Source: Candidatus Latescibacterota bacterium
Lineage (GTDB): Bacteria; Latescibacterota; UBA2968; UBA8231
Reading direction: 5' to 3'
DNA length: 8,646 nt
Assembly (NCBI GenBank): GCA_003529325.1
Contig: DPVW01000290.1
Location: 1-8,646, forward strand
Shown: positions 1 to 7,263 of the stretch, one piece after another
Numbering within the stretch: the first letter of the stretch is position 1
Layout of the letters: each line of letters starts with the position of its first letter
The notes under the pieces: model-generated
Told to the model about the DNA's origin: nothing
What the model saw: the letters and a program-made list of their open reading frames with translations, nothing else
Database searches by the model: none
Made by a program: the position numbers and the translations under genes

Positions 1-266
1 TGACCGGTGTCCGGATCGATCTTGACGATCTCGAGTTGGAACGTCGAGGCGATCCACATGGCGTCGTCACCGAGGGTGATGCCGCTGGAATGCTCGGTCT
101 CCGTATCGATCTCGTGCAGGACGCTGCCCGTGTCCCAATCCAGCTTGTGCGCCTTGAGATTGACCTGATCGATACACCAGAGTCCGTCGTCAGCAGCCTG
201 CAGGCCGTTCGGCTGTGGTCCGGGGCTCTCGAACCGCCTGACTACGCTCGCGGTGTAATTTGCCAT
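1..266 (-). CDS. Beta-propeller (streptogramin lyase/SMP-30-like) protein, N-terminal part
   Basis: Open reading frame of 88 complete codons that begins at ATG 266 and runs off the left edge, so the C-terminal part is missing. The protein starts MANYTASVVRRFESPG and continues with blade-like repeats: NGLQAADDGLWCIDQ, then a K-L-D-W-D-T-G turn, then SSGITLGDDAMWIAS, then I-V-K-I-D-P-D-T-G. The alternation of 'G(L/I)...DD.(L/M)W' strands with 'D.(D)TG' turns is typical of Vgb/streptogramin-lyase, SMP-30 and quinoprotein-like beta-propellers. No signal peptide is visible, so a cytoplasmic location is likely. The start is well supported by AAGGAGA seven bases upstream. It is the third gene of the minus-strand block, 61 bp after the DUF6785-like gene with no terminator between them. 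The substrate or ligand cannot be told from this fragment. The propeller fold is fairly sure; an enzymatic role is not. Confidence 0.75.
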   Translation of the reverse strand, partial: MANYTASVVRRFESPGPQPNGLQAADDGLWCIDQVNLKAHKLDWDTGSVLHEIDTETEHSSGITLGDDAMWIASTFQLEIVKIDPDTG

Positions 267-273
267 GCCGGTT

Positions 274-280
274 TCTCCTT
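274..280 (-). promoter_or_regulatory. Shine-Dalgarno site of the beta-propeller gene
   Basis: On the minus strand this reads AAGGAGA, with seven bases to ATG 266. It is the strongest ribosome binding site in the window and fixes the start of the partial gene at the left edge. Confidence 0.8.
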
Positions 281-327
281 GGGAATCGTCACAATATAGT
301 GCCGACACTCGTGGCGACCCATTCCCC

Positions 328-2298
328 TCAGTACACGGGGATGACGTTACCGACCTTGCCGGTGAAGGCGTCGACGAGCAGCCACAGGCCGCCGGCCACG
401 ATCTGTCCGAGGGCGAGGCCGAGGAACAGGGGTCGGCTGCGAGCGTAGAACCAGGCCCCGCCAAGCCTCAGGCCCAAGGCCTTGATGATCCAGGCAAGGA
501 ATACGGAGAACCAGATTTGGTCCATCACCCAGCCCATGCTCACCGGGTAGCCGATGGGGTGCAAGGGCCACCAGCTGAGTCGCAGGCGGGCAACAAACAG
601 AAGGATCATGACCAGCGCGCCGCCCGCCGTGTGCAGCCAGCCAGACAGGCTGGGCAGGACGGGATCGGTTTGCTGTTGCGCCACGAACTCGGAGGGTAGT
701 TTGGCGAAGGTCTTGAAGTACTGGGGCTGAAGGTTGACGCCACCATGTTTGTGCGCCAGCTCCAACATGAACCAGCAGGATACGACCAGGGTCCCGACGA
801 TCGCCAGGGCTACGACCCCGGCGATTCGCCGTCTGGGCGTGCTCGTCTCGCTTGCCAGACGCAGACCGTTGGCGAGGGGGGCGGTCATGAACACGAGGAA
901 GTCACCCGTCCATATCAGCGAGTAGCCGAGGGCCGCCAGGCCGACTGGGCCCAGGGCCGGGGCACCCACGGTGGAAAGGACGAAACCAGCCGGGATCATC
1001 GCTGGTGTCACCGTCGGCAGGCCGGTCTCGGCGATCACCCGGGCCAGGCCGATGAACAGGATCAGAGCGCAAAGCAGCATCAGGGGGACGACGAGGGGGG
1101 GAACGCCGGAGCGCAAGAGCCACAGGGACATGATCGCCAGCCCGGTCACCAGCCCGAGCAGGGCGGAGCGATAGGACAGGATTTCGGCGGAGTCGTCGAT
1201 CTCGGCACCGAATCCGAAAGCTTTGCGCACGACCTGGTGCAGGTGCCGGCGGGCAGTCCACAGACCGTAACCCACCAGCACCGCCAGGGCCCCCATCATC
1301 TCGTGACCGACGCCCGGTTGGCTCCAGTTGCCGAGCTTCTGCTCAAGACTGTCGACCCCGGCCAGATGCAGGACGCGCTCCTGAATGCGGTGCAGCAGGT
1401 AGAAGCACCACAGCCCCATCGACACGGAGGAACTGATAAAGTAGGAAAAGCCGAGAATCAGGAAGTTGACGCTGAGTCGCAGTGGTAGTCCGAACCAGGT
1501 AGGTCTGCTCTCGAGCCCAAGAAAGGGGAGTATGGCGTCGTACCGGGACAGGCCGTTGCACAGGTTGACGAGCAACGGAATCGACATGCCGATCCAAGTG
1601 ACCGGATTGGTGAAGAATGGTGGCAGCCAACGACTGCCGCTGCCCTCAACCATGGCCAGAGGCACCTGGGCAAGAGGGAAGGGGAGGCGCTCCAGTTCTA
1701 CCCATTGCCGGCGCAGCAGGACCAGGGCGCACAACTGCGTGAGGTAGAGTCCCAGATAGAAGACCGCCCAACCCGCCAGGGCCGGGAGCCAGGCGTCCCA
1801 GTGGATGCCGCCGCCCTCGAAGAACAGGCGTACCGCCTCCGGATCGGCGATCACCATCCACGACTGCAGATGTGGGTGGACGATGTCGGCCCAACGATTC
1901 TCTGGCGTGGCGTAGTAATGGGAGCCGCTGATCATCGGCAGCAGCATCGCCATCACACCCCGCGTGGGGATGGCGGAGGCCACCATCATCATGAAGAACA
2001 CGGTGATGAGCTCGCCACGGCGCAGGGCCCAGCTGCGTGAAATGCGACGCAGCAGCGGCTGCAGGGTGAGGAGGAGGACGAAGAGGGCGAAGAATGCGGC
2101 CGGGGTGGAGGAACTCAAGCCCAACCGCGTCCCCCGGATGAGCAGACTTCCGTATGGGACGCCGACGGCGATGACGAGGCAGCAAACAAGCCCGACAGCA
2201 AGGCTCCGGAGAGTAACCGCGGAACCGGATTCGGTGGCCCCCTGCTGCCGGCGTCCCTCGACGTGATCCCGGTATTTTGGCGGCAGCTGGCGTTTCAC
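328..2298 (-). CDS. DUF6785/DUF6784-like polytopic membrane protein (OPT-transporter-like)
   Basis: A 656-residue integral membrane protein. A short hydrophilic, basic N-terminus (about residues 1-28) is followed by a series of about a dozen or more hydrophobic segments; the first begins near TLRSLAVGLVCCLVIAVG. The C-terminal signature at residues 580-614 (HPIGYPVS, then W-V-M-D-Q-I-W-F, then F-L-A-W-I-I-K, then L-R-L-G-G) is what I recall of the DUF6784 C-terminal domain, which follows DUF6785 in proteins distantly like oligopeptide (OPT) transporters. The substrate of this family is not known to me, so transport is inferred from topology. The start is a GTG; no in-frame ATG, GTG or TTG lies between the upstream symporter stop and this codon. 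There is no clear Shine-Dalgarno sequence, and a hairpin covers the start, so translation may depend on ribosomes leaving the symporter gene 52 bp upstream. The gene ends in TGA at 328-330. Length and frame look intact. Confidence 0.75.
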   Translation of the reverse strand: MKRQLPPKYRDHVEGRRQQGATESGSAVTLRSLAVGLVCCLVIAVGVPYGSLLIRGTRLGLSSSTPAAFFALFVLLLTLQPLLRRISRSWALRRGELITVFFMMMVASAIPTRGVMAMLLPMISGSHYYATPENRWADIVHPHLQSWMVIADPEAVRLFFEGGGIHWDAWLPALAGWAVFYLGLYLTQLCALVLLRRQWVELERLPFPLAQVPLAMVEGSGSRWLPPFFTNPVTWIGMSIPLLVNLCNGLSRYDAILPFLGLESRPTWFGLPLRLSVNFLILGFSYFISSSVSMGLWCFYLLHRIQERVLHLAGVDSLEQKLGNWSQPGVGHEMMGALAVLVGYGLWTARRHLHQVVRKAFGFGAEIDDSAEILSYRSALLGLVTGLAIMSLWLLRSGVPPLVVPLMLLCALILFIGLARVIAETGLPTVTPAMIPAGFVLSTVGAPALGPVGLAALGYSLIWTGDFLVFMTAPLANGLRLASETSTPRRRIAGVVALAIVGTLVVSCWFMLELAHKHGGVNLQPQYFKTFAKLPSEFVAQQQTDPVLPSLSGWLHTAGGALVMILLFVARLRLSWWPLHPIGYPVSMGWVMDQIWFSVFLAWIIKALGLRLGGAWFYARSRPLFLGLALGQIVAGGLWLLVDAFTGKVGNVIPVY

Positions 2299-2320
2299 GG
2301 GCGGGAGGAATATCCGCCCG
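2298..2320 (-). promoter_or_regulatory. Hairpin over the GTG start of the DUF6785-like gene
   Basis: A perfect 7-bp inverted repeat (minus strand CGGGCGG ... CCGCCCG, loop of 9 bases) whose last base is the G of the GTG start codon. The spacer where a Shine-Dalgarno sequence should lie is instead loop and stem. The repeat is seen directly. Translational control or coupling to the upstream symporter gene is inference. Confidence 0.45.
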
Positions 2321-2350
2321 CAGGATCTCGGAACGGCGATGCCATCCGTT

Positions 2351-4057
2351 TCAGAAGATCCAGAAGAACACGGCGACGAGGGACCCCACTGCCACCCACG
2401 TCCCGAGAAACCCGACCACGGTCAGGGCACTCGGCTTCGGGATCTCGAAATCGGGGTGTTGCACCAGCACATTTCGTGGTGCTGGCACGACCCCCGGAGG
2501 CAGGGTGAACGGTTCGGTCTCGGGTTCCTCTCCCTGGATCGGCGTGCGCACGCACTCGTAGAACTTGTCGAGTTTCGCTTTCTCTTCCCTGCGCGTGAAC
2601 AGGCTGACCAGCACCATCGTCGCCACGCCGGCGACGGTGTAGAAGATCATCTGCCAGGGCAGGTAGAGTTTGCCTTCGAAGACCATCATCTCCGGCAGGT
2701 GTGGGGCCAGGCTCTGGTTGAAATCCCACAGACTCCACCCGAACAGCGCTACTTCGCCGGTGAACAGCAGCACGGCGAAGGCAACCAGGGTCCCCGCCCA
2801 GGCGCCGGCGGCTGTCGCCCCACGCCAGAACAGGCCACCCCAGAAAGCGACGGCCATCATCGACGAGACCTTCCAGAAGATCTCCAGACCGGAGACCACC
2901 GACTCCAGCGTGAAGGCGAAGAAGATGCCGAGCAGGACGACGACGGCGGACGCCGTACGACCGACGAAAATGTAGTGTGAGTCCGGTTTGTCGGGCGCTA
3001 TGTAGGACTTGTAGATATTCTCCGTGAACAGGGCGGCAGAGGTTACCATGAAGACGTCACAGGTGCTCATCACGCCGGCCAGCAGAGACGCAATGAACAG
3101 ACCGATCAACCCCGGCATGATCTGCGGCAGCAGGTCCTTGGCCATCAGACCGTAGATCTGGTCGGCCTCGATCTCGCGTCCCATGTACATGCCGATGGCG
3201 CACATGCCGACGATGACCCAGGCAACGGTGCATATCCGTTTAATGATCATGCCACCGGTGAAACCGATACGTCCCTCCAACTCGGTTTTGCCGGCGGCGG
3301 AGCAGGGCATTGACGTCGGCTGCGCGACCCAACCGAACAGGGCGTTGAGGGCGATCACCGTGATGTAGAAGAATGTGATCCCCGTGGGTGCGACGAGGGA
3401 GAACTTGCTGTCGTCGGCGATGGTCTCGCGTAGTCCGGCGATGCCGTTGACCGCCTCGAGGGCGAATGGGACCAGCAGAAAGGACAGGATGATCGTCAGA
3501 ATGCCCTGGATCAAGTCGGTGATCACCGCGGCGCTCAGACCGCCCAGGATTCCGTAGGTGGTGAACATCAGGGCCATCGCCCACACCGCCAGCACCGGGC
3601 TGATGGCACCTCCCGACACGGCGGTGATCATGGCGCCCGCTCCCTTCAACATCACCCCTGTGTTGACCATCAGCTGCATACACCCCACCAGCGCAAACAG
3701 CAGGGCGACACTGCGGTTGTAGCGGACCTCGAAAAAGTCCGCCGTGGTGATGGCGCGCATGCGCCGGAACACGGGTGTGATGACCCAGAAGAAGGGCGTC
3801 ACAAACAGCCAGAGCCACTGATACCAGATGCCGGAGGCCCCGACCCCGTAGGTCTTGGCCGCCACACTGACCGCCTGGTCGGAGTGCGTGCCGGATCCGA
3901 AGCCGAAGAAGATCATCATCACCTTCCCGAACTTCCGGTCGCCCATGAACAGCGAGGCAGAGGACGTCACCCTCCTGGCGGCCAGGGAGCCGATGAAGGT
4001 GATGCCGCAGAGATACACGGCGATCACGAGCCAGTCGATCAGCGAGATACCCAGCAT
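2351..4057 (-). CDS. Sodium:solute symporter (SSS family)
   Basis: A 568-residue permease that couples Na+ entry to uptake of a small solute. The first membrane segment starts almost at the N-terminus (residues 5-24). SSS hallmarks in order: FMGDRKFG loop (38-44), GFGSGTHSDQA (52-62), the R-x-I-T-T-A-D-F-F-E-V-R-Y loop (101-113), the GGLSAAVITDLIQG signature (172-185), and LLAGVMSTCDVF (325-336), where S331/T332 lie where the Na2-site hydroxyls of this family are expected. It ends with a hydrophilic region (about 490-540), then a last membrane helix. The length suits the family (about 480-600). The start at ATG 4057 is supported by AAAGGAA five bases upstream. It is the first gene of the minus-strand block and diverges from the synthetase-reductase fusion across 269 bp. 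The substrate cannot be read from sequence; the neighbour suggests a short organic acid or its precursor, but this is inference. Confidence 0.9.
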   Translation of the reverse strand: MLGISLIDWLVIAVYLCGITFIGSLAARRVTSSASLFMGDRKFGKVMMIFFGFGSGTHSDQAVSVAAKTYGVGASGIWYQWLWLFVTPFFWVITPVFRRMRAITTADFFEVRYNRSVALLFALVGCMQLMVNTGVMLKGAGAMITAVSGGAISPVLAVWAMALMFTTYGILGGLSAAVITDLIQGILTIILSFLLVPFALEAVNGIAGLRETIADDSKFSLVAPTGITFFYITVIALNALFGWVAQPTSMPCSAAGKTELEGRIGFTGGMIIKRICTVAWVIVGMCAIGMYMGREIEADQIYGLMAKDLLPQIMPGLIGLFIASLLAGVMSTCDVFMVTSAALFTENIYKSYIAPDKPDSHYIFVGRTASAVVVLLGIFFAFTLESVVSGLEIFWKVSSMMAVAFWGGLFWRGATAAGAWAGTLVAFAVLLFTGEVALFGWSLWDFNQSLAPHLPEMMVFEGKLYLPWQMIFYTVAGVATMVLVSLFTRREEKAKLDKFYECVRTPIQGEEPETEPFTLPPGVVPAPRNVLVQHPDFEIPKPSALTVVGFLGTWVAVGSLVAVFFWIF

Positions 4058-4326
4058 GGAAATTCCTTTGGCGCGAGGTTCAGAGGTGTGGCGTCAATTC
4101 GGTCCTCGCCAAGGATAGGCCGCATGGCGGCTTCACACCACGAGAGGCAATCGAACTGCAGTGCAGGCGTACAAACCGAGGGCGTACGGCAAAGCAAGGG
4201 ATCACGCCACCTCAAAGATCTCGGAAGGCACGGAAGTTACGCCCGGGCTCTCTGGCGTCGTCTCTTACTGGACGGCTCTGAGGGATATGGTTTTCCTTGG
4301 CTATTCCTCAAAGAAAGAAAGACTCC
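4058..4326. promoter_or_regulatory. Divergent intergenic region with repeats (shared promoter/leader)
   Basis: This spacer lies between the minus-strand symporter operon and the plus-strand fusion gene, so both promoters should be here, but I see no convincing -35/-10 pair on either strand. Structure seen: inverted repeat GCCGC-ATG-GCGGC at 4119-4131, enclosed by GGTGTG (4085-4090) and CACACC (4134-4139); a near-palindrome CTGCA-G-TGCAG at 4156-4166; two direct copies of GGCGTAC at 4166-4172 and 4181-4187, 15 bp apart; and a segment TGGCGT (4253-4258) that can pair either with ACGCCA (4204-4209) or with ACGCC (4239-4243). The palindrome and direct repeats could be operator sites. The two exclusive pairings could form an RNA leader switch for the fusion gene. 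I recognise no known riboswitch class. Confidence 0.4.
4063..4069 (-). promoter_or_regulatory. Shine-Dalgarno site of the SSS symporter gene
   Basis: Minus-strand AAAGGAA, five bases before ATG 4057. It supports this ATG as the start of the symporter. Confidence 0.65.
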
Positions 4327-7263
4327 ATGGCTGGCCAATACCAAGCTGTTTACCAATCCTGGATGGACGATCCCGAGGCCTTCTGGGCCGATGCGGCGAC
4401 CGATGTCCAGTGGTATGAACCATGGTCAAAGGTCCTCGACGACACGAACCCTCCCTTCTTCCGCTGGTTTAAGGGGGCACAACTCAACACCTGTTACAAC
4501 GCCCTCGACTACCATGTCGAAAGTGGTCGGGCCGAGCAATCGGCCCTGATCTATGACAGCCCAGTTACCGACACCATCAGAGAATACAGCTATCGCCAGC
4601 TACGGGATGAGGTAGCACATCTGGCAGGGGCGCTGGCGCAGCTGGGGGTGGAAAAAGGCGACCGGGTCGTCATCTATATGCCCATGGTGCCCGAAACCGT
4701 GATGGCCATGCTGGCCTGTGCCCGTATCGGCGCCATTCATTCGGTGGTGTTTGGTGGATTTGCCGCCGACGAGTTGGCCACGCGGATCGATGATGCGAAG
4801 CCAAAGCTGATCCTGTCAGCCTCCTGTGGCATCGAGGTCCAGCGCATCATCGAGTACAAACCACTGCTGGACAAAGCGATCGAGACGGCGCAGTACAAAC
4901 CTGAGGCCTGTATCATCCTGCAACGCCCCCAGGTAGAGGCTGGTCTGGTCTCAGGGCGGGATACCGATTGGCGGGAGGCGCTGGCCGGCGCCGAGGCTGT
5001 GCCCTGTGTACCGATGGCCGCCACCGATCCACTCTACATCCTCTATACGTCTGGTACGACGGGCATACCCAAGGGGGTGGTGCGCGACAACGGTGGCCAT
5101 CTGGTGGCGCTGAAGTGGAGCATGAAACATATCTACGGCGCCGACCCCGGCGACGTCTACTGGGCGGCATCCGATGTGGGTTGGATCGTCGGCCACTCCT
5201 ATATCGTTTACGCCCCACTATTTCATGGTTGTACGACCGTCCTGTATGAGGGCAAACCAGTGGGCACGCCCGATCCGGGGGCCTTTTGGCGGGTGATCTC
5301 CCAGCACAAGGTGAACATCCTCTTTACCGCCCCCACGGCCTTCCGGGCGATTAAACGAGAAGACCCCGACGGCGAATTCATCAAGCGCTATGATCTGGAC
5401 CATTTCCGTGCCCTGTTTCTGGCTGGCGAACGTTGTGACCCGAATACGTTGGAATGGGCGCAAGAGAAATTGGGCATTCCCGTGGTCGACCACTGGTGGC
5501 AGACAGAGTCAGGCTGGCCCATCGCCGCCAATCCCATCGGCATCGAGAAGCTGCCCATCAAGCCGGGTTCGGCGGCGGTAGCGGTGCCCGGTCATGATGT
5601 GCGCGTGTTGCTCGATGATGGGTCGGAAGCGGCGGCAAACGAAGTTGGCACAGTCGTCGTCAAACTGCCGCTGCCGCCGGGCTGGCTGCCCACGTTGTGG
5701 AACAAGGACGAACATTTTAAGCAATCCTATCTGAGCGCCTTTGACGGCTATTATCTGACGGCCGATGCCGGTCTCAAGGATGAAGATGGGTATCTGTCGA
5801 TCATGGGTCGGACGGACGACATCATCAACGTTGCCGGCCATCGTCTTTCAACCGGGGGCATGGAGGAGGTGCTGGCGGCACATGCGGATGTCGCCGAATG
5901 TGCCGTGCTTGGAGTCAAAGACGAACTCAAGGGGGAGATTCCGGTGGGTCTGGTGGTCTTCAAAGCGGGCGTGACAAGAGAGCGTGATGAGATCGTCGGC
6001 GAGTTGGTACGTATGGTGCGCGAGGGGATCGGCCCCGTGGCTGCCTTCAAGAAGGCGGTGGTTGTGGCGCAGCTACCCAAGACACGTTCGGGCAAGATCC
6101 TGCGCGGTACGATCAAGAGCATTGCTGACAATACACCCTATCGCATGCCGGCAACGATTGACGACCCGGCGGTGCTTGAACAGATGGAGGAGGCGATGGC
6201 ATCCCTCGGTTTCGGGGCGAGTGAGACATTCCGTGCGCTGGTGGTCACCGAAAAGGAGCCAAAGAGATTTGTCCGTACCATCGAAGAAAGATCGACTGCG
6301 GAGTTGCCAACTGGCGATGTCCTCATCCGTGTCCATTACTCCTCGCTGAACTACAAGGATGCCCTTTCGGCCAGTGGCATGCCCGGTGTGACACGCAGCT
6401 ATCCGCACACCCCGGGTATCGATGCGGCTGGCGTGGTGGCGCGCAGCAACTGCGAGACCTTCGCGATCGGTGACGAGGTCGTGACGATCGGCAACGACCT
6501 GGGAATGAATACGGCTGGCGGCTTTGGGGAGTATGTGAGAGTACCGGCCAGTTGGGTCGTGGCGCTGCCAAAGTCGCTGACTGCGCGTGCAGCGATGACC
6601 TATGGCACCGCCGGCTTCACCGCCGCCATGTGTGTCGACAAGATCATCGCCCACGGCGTCAAACCCGGGGATGGCGACATCCTCGTCACTGGCGCCAGCG
6701 GTGGGGTCGGCAGCTTCGCCGTGGCATTACTGGCGCAACTCGGCTACACGGTCGTGGCGGCGACGGGCAAGACAGAATCAGCGGGAGAGTATCTGCTCGG
6801 GCTAGGTGCAGCCCGACTGATGTCGCGGGAGGAAGCGACCGACGACAGTGGCAGGCCGCTGCTGAAAAGCCTCTGGGCGGGTGTCGTCGACTGCGTGGGA
6901 GATGTCATGCTGGCCAGTGCGCTGAAGGCTACCAAACGTGACGCCGTCGTCGTCATCTGCGGTCTGGCCGCCTCAGCCAATCTGCAGACGACAGTTCTGC
7001 CCTTCATTCTGCGTGGTGTGACGATGGTCGGCGTCGATTCAGCGGAGATTTCTCGCGCAGAACGCCAACGCATCTGGCAGCTCGTGGCCGATGAATGGAA
7101 GCTGGATCCGGCGCCGATGCTGGCCCGCGAGGTGTCCCTGGAGAAGTTGGAGCCAGAGATCGATCGAATATTACAGGGGGGGCAGACCGGCCGGGTTGGT
7201 AGTCAAACTGACATAAAAAAGCCCCCAGATCGATTTGGTCCGGGGGCTATTTATCATGTATGA
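4327..7263 (+). CDS. prpE-acuI: Acyl-CoA synthetase (ACSS3/PrpE type) fused to acryloyl-CoA reductase (AcuI/YhdH type)
   Basis: A two-domain enzyme, 978 codons as written. Residues 1 to about 630 are an AMP-forming acyl-CoA synthetase: P-loop-like YTSGTTGIPKG (240-250), WWQTESGWP (390-398), GRTDDIINVAGHR (494-506) and LPKTRSGK with catalytic Lys590, close to PrpE numbering. 'GPVAAFKKAVVVAQLPKTRSGK' type residues and LPPG favour the propionate-preferring ACSS3/PrpE clade over acetyl-CoA synthetase. After about four residues (630-633) a medium-chain reductase of AcuI/YhdH type starts near 634: SSLNYKDAL (672-680), GTAGFTA, NADPH fold VTGASGGVGS (787-796), GLA and VDS. Together they should turn acrylate plus ATP, CoA and NADPH into propionyl-CoA. 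No hydratase domain lies between, unlike propionyl-CoA synthase. ATG 4327 fits PrpE N-termini; it has a weak purine-rich site (AAGAAAG). Upstream TTG 4297 would add ten residues and is less likely. The last 22 residues (957-978) are an artefact of a frameshift; the true end is probably TAA 7214-7216. Confidence 0.9.
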   Translation: MAGQYQAVYQSWMDDPEAFWADAATDVQWYEPWSKVLDDTNPPFFRWFKGAQLNTCYNALDYHVESGRAEQSALIYDSPVTDTIREYSYRQLRDEVAHLAGALAQLGVEKGDRVVIYMPMVPETVMAMLACARIGAIHSVVFGGFAADELATRIDDAKPKLILSASCGIEVQRIIEYKPLLDKAIETAQYKPEACIILQRPQVEAGLVSGRDTDWREALAGAEAVPCVPMAATDPLYILYTSGTTGIPKGVVRDNGGHLVALKWSMKHIYGADPGDVYWAASDVGWIVGHSYIVYAPLFHGCTTVLYEGKPVGTPDPGAFWRVISQHKVNILFTAPTAFRAIKREDPDGEFIKRYDLDHFRALFLAGERCDPNTLEWAQEKLGIPVVDHWWQTESGWPIAANPIGIEKLPIKPGSAAVAVPGHDVRVLLDDGSEAAANEVGTVVVKLPLPPGWLPTLWNKDEHFKQSYLSAFDGYYLTADAGLKDEDGYLSIMGRTDDIINVAGHRLSTGGMEEVLAAHADVAECAVLGVKDELKGEIPVGLVVFKAGVTRERDEIVGELVRMVREGIGPVAAFKKAVVVAQLPKTRSGKILRGTIKSIADNTPYRMPATIDDPAVLEQMEEAMASLGFGASETFRALVVTEKEPKRFVRTIEERSTAELPTGDVLIRVHYSSLNYKDALSASGMPGVTRSYPHTPGIDAAGVVARSNCETFAIGDEVVTIGNDLGMNTAGGFGEYVRVPASWVVALPKSLTARAAMTYGTAGFTAAMCVDKIIAHGVKPGDGDILVTGASGGVGSFAVALLAQLGYTVVAATGKTESAGEYLLGLGAARLMSREEATDDSGRPLLKSLWAGVVDCVGDVMLASALKATKRDAVVVICGLAASANLQTTVLPFILRGVTMVGVDSAEISRAERQRIWQLVADEWKLDPAPMLAREVSLEKLEPEIDRILQGGQTGRVGSQTDIKKPPDRFGPGAIYHV
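7195..7216 (+). other. Frameshift at the 3' end of the fusion gene; natural stop in the +1 frame
   Basis: AcuI/YhdH proteins end in a short strand of the form G-R-x-(L/V)-V-K-(V/L)-(N/T), then stop. In the present frame G-R is followed by V-G-S-Q-T-D-I-K-K, which does not fit. In the +1 frame from 7199 the bases read V-V-K-L-T and then TAA at 7214-7216. Removing one base from the GTTGG at 7195-7199 gives G-R-V-V-V-K-L-T-stop, the expected family end, and a protein of 962 residues with a reductase part of about 329 residues (E. coli YhdH is about 324). The frame as written goes on through the terminator hairpin. The extra base may be a sequencing or assembly error or a real, probably mild, mutation. 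Confidence 0.75.
7217..7252 (+). terminator. Rho-independent terminator after the fusion gene, possibly bidirectional
   Basis: Stem AGCCCCC (7220-7226) pairs with GGGGGCT (7242-7248). After one A-C mismatch the stem continues GATC (7228-7231) with GGTC (7237-7240), closing on the loop GATTT (7232-7236). On the plus strand the trailing tract is ATTT, which is weak. On the minus strand the hairpin is followed by six T (the A-run 7215-7220), which is strong. It sits directly behind the inferred natural stop (7214-7216) of the reductase domain, the expected place. The minus-strand face would stop transcription of the relic ORF at 7254-7361. Confidence 0.8.

Noticed and set aside
745..1488. 247-codon plus-strand open frame
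   Set aside because: Lies fully antisense to the DUF6785-like gene; the translation is rich in Q, G, D and H with no domain, as expected from the opposite strand of a GC-rich membrane protein.
2339..2980. 213-codon plus-strand open frame
   Set aside because: Antisense to the 3' part of the SSS symporter, low-complexity polar translation, no ribosome site.
4297..4326. TTG 4297 as start of the fusion gene
   Set aside because: It would add ten basic residues not seen at PrpE N-termini, while ATG 4327 aligns with the usual start.
6180..6240. Possibility that the fusion is two genes merged by a sequencing error
   Set aside because: Both domains are in the same frame through the junction, there is no in-frame ATG/GTG/TTG at the expected reductase start, and no indel is needed to join them.
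4327..7216. Complete trifunctional propionyl-CoA synthase
   Set aside because: No enoyl-CoA hydratase domain is present between the synthetase and the reductase; they abut within a few residues.
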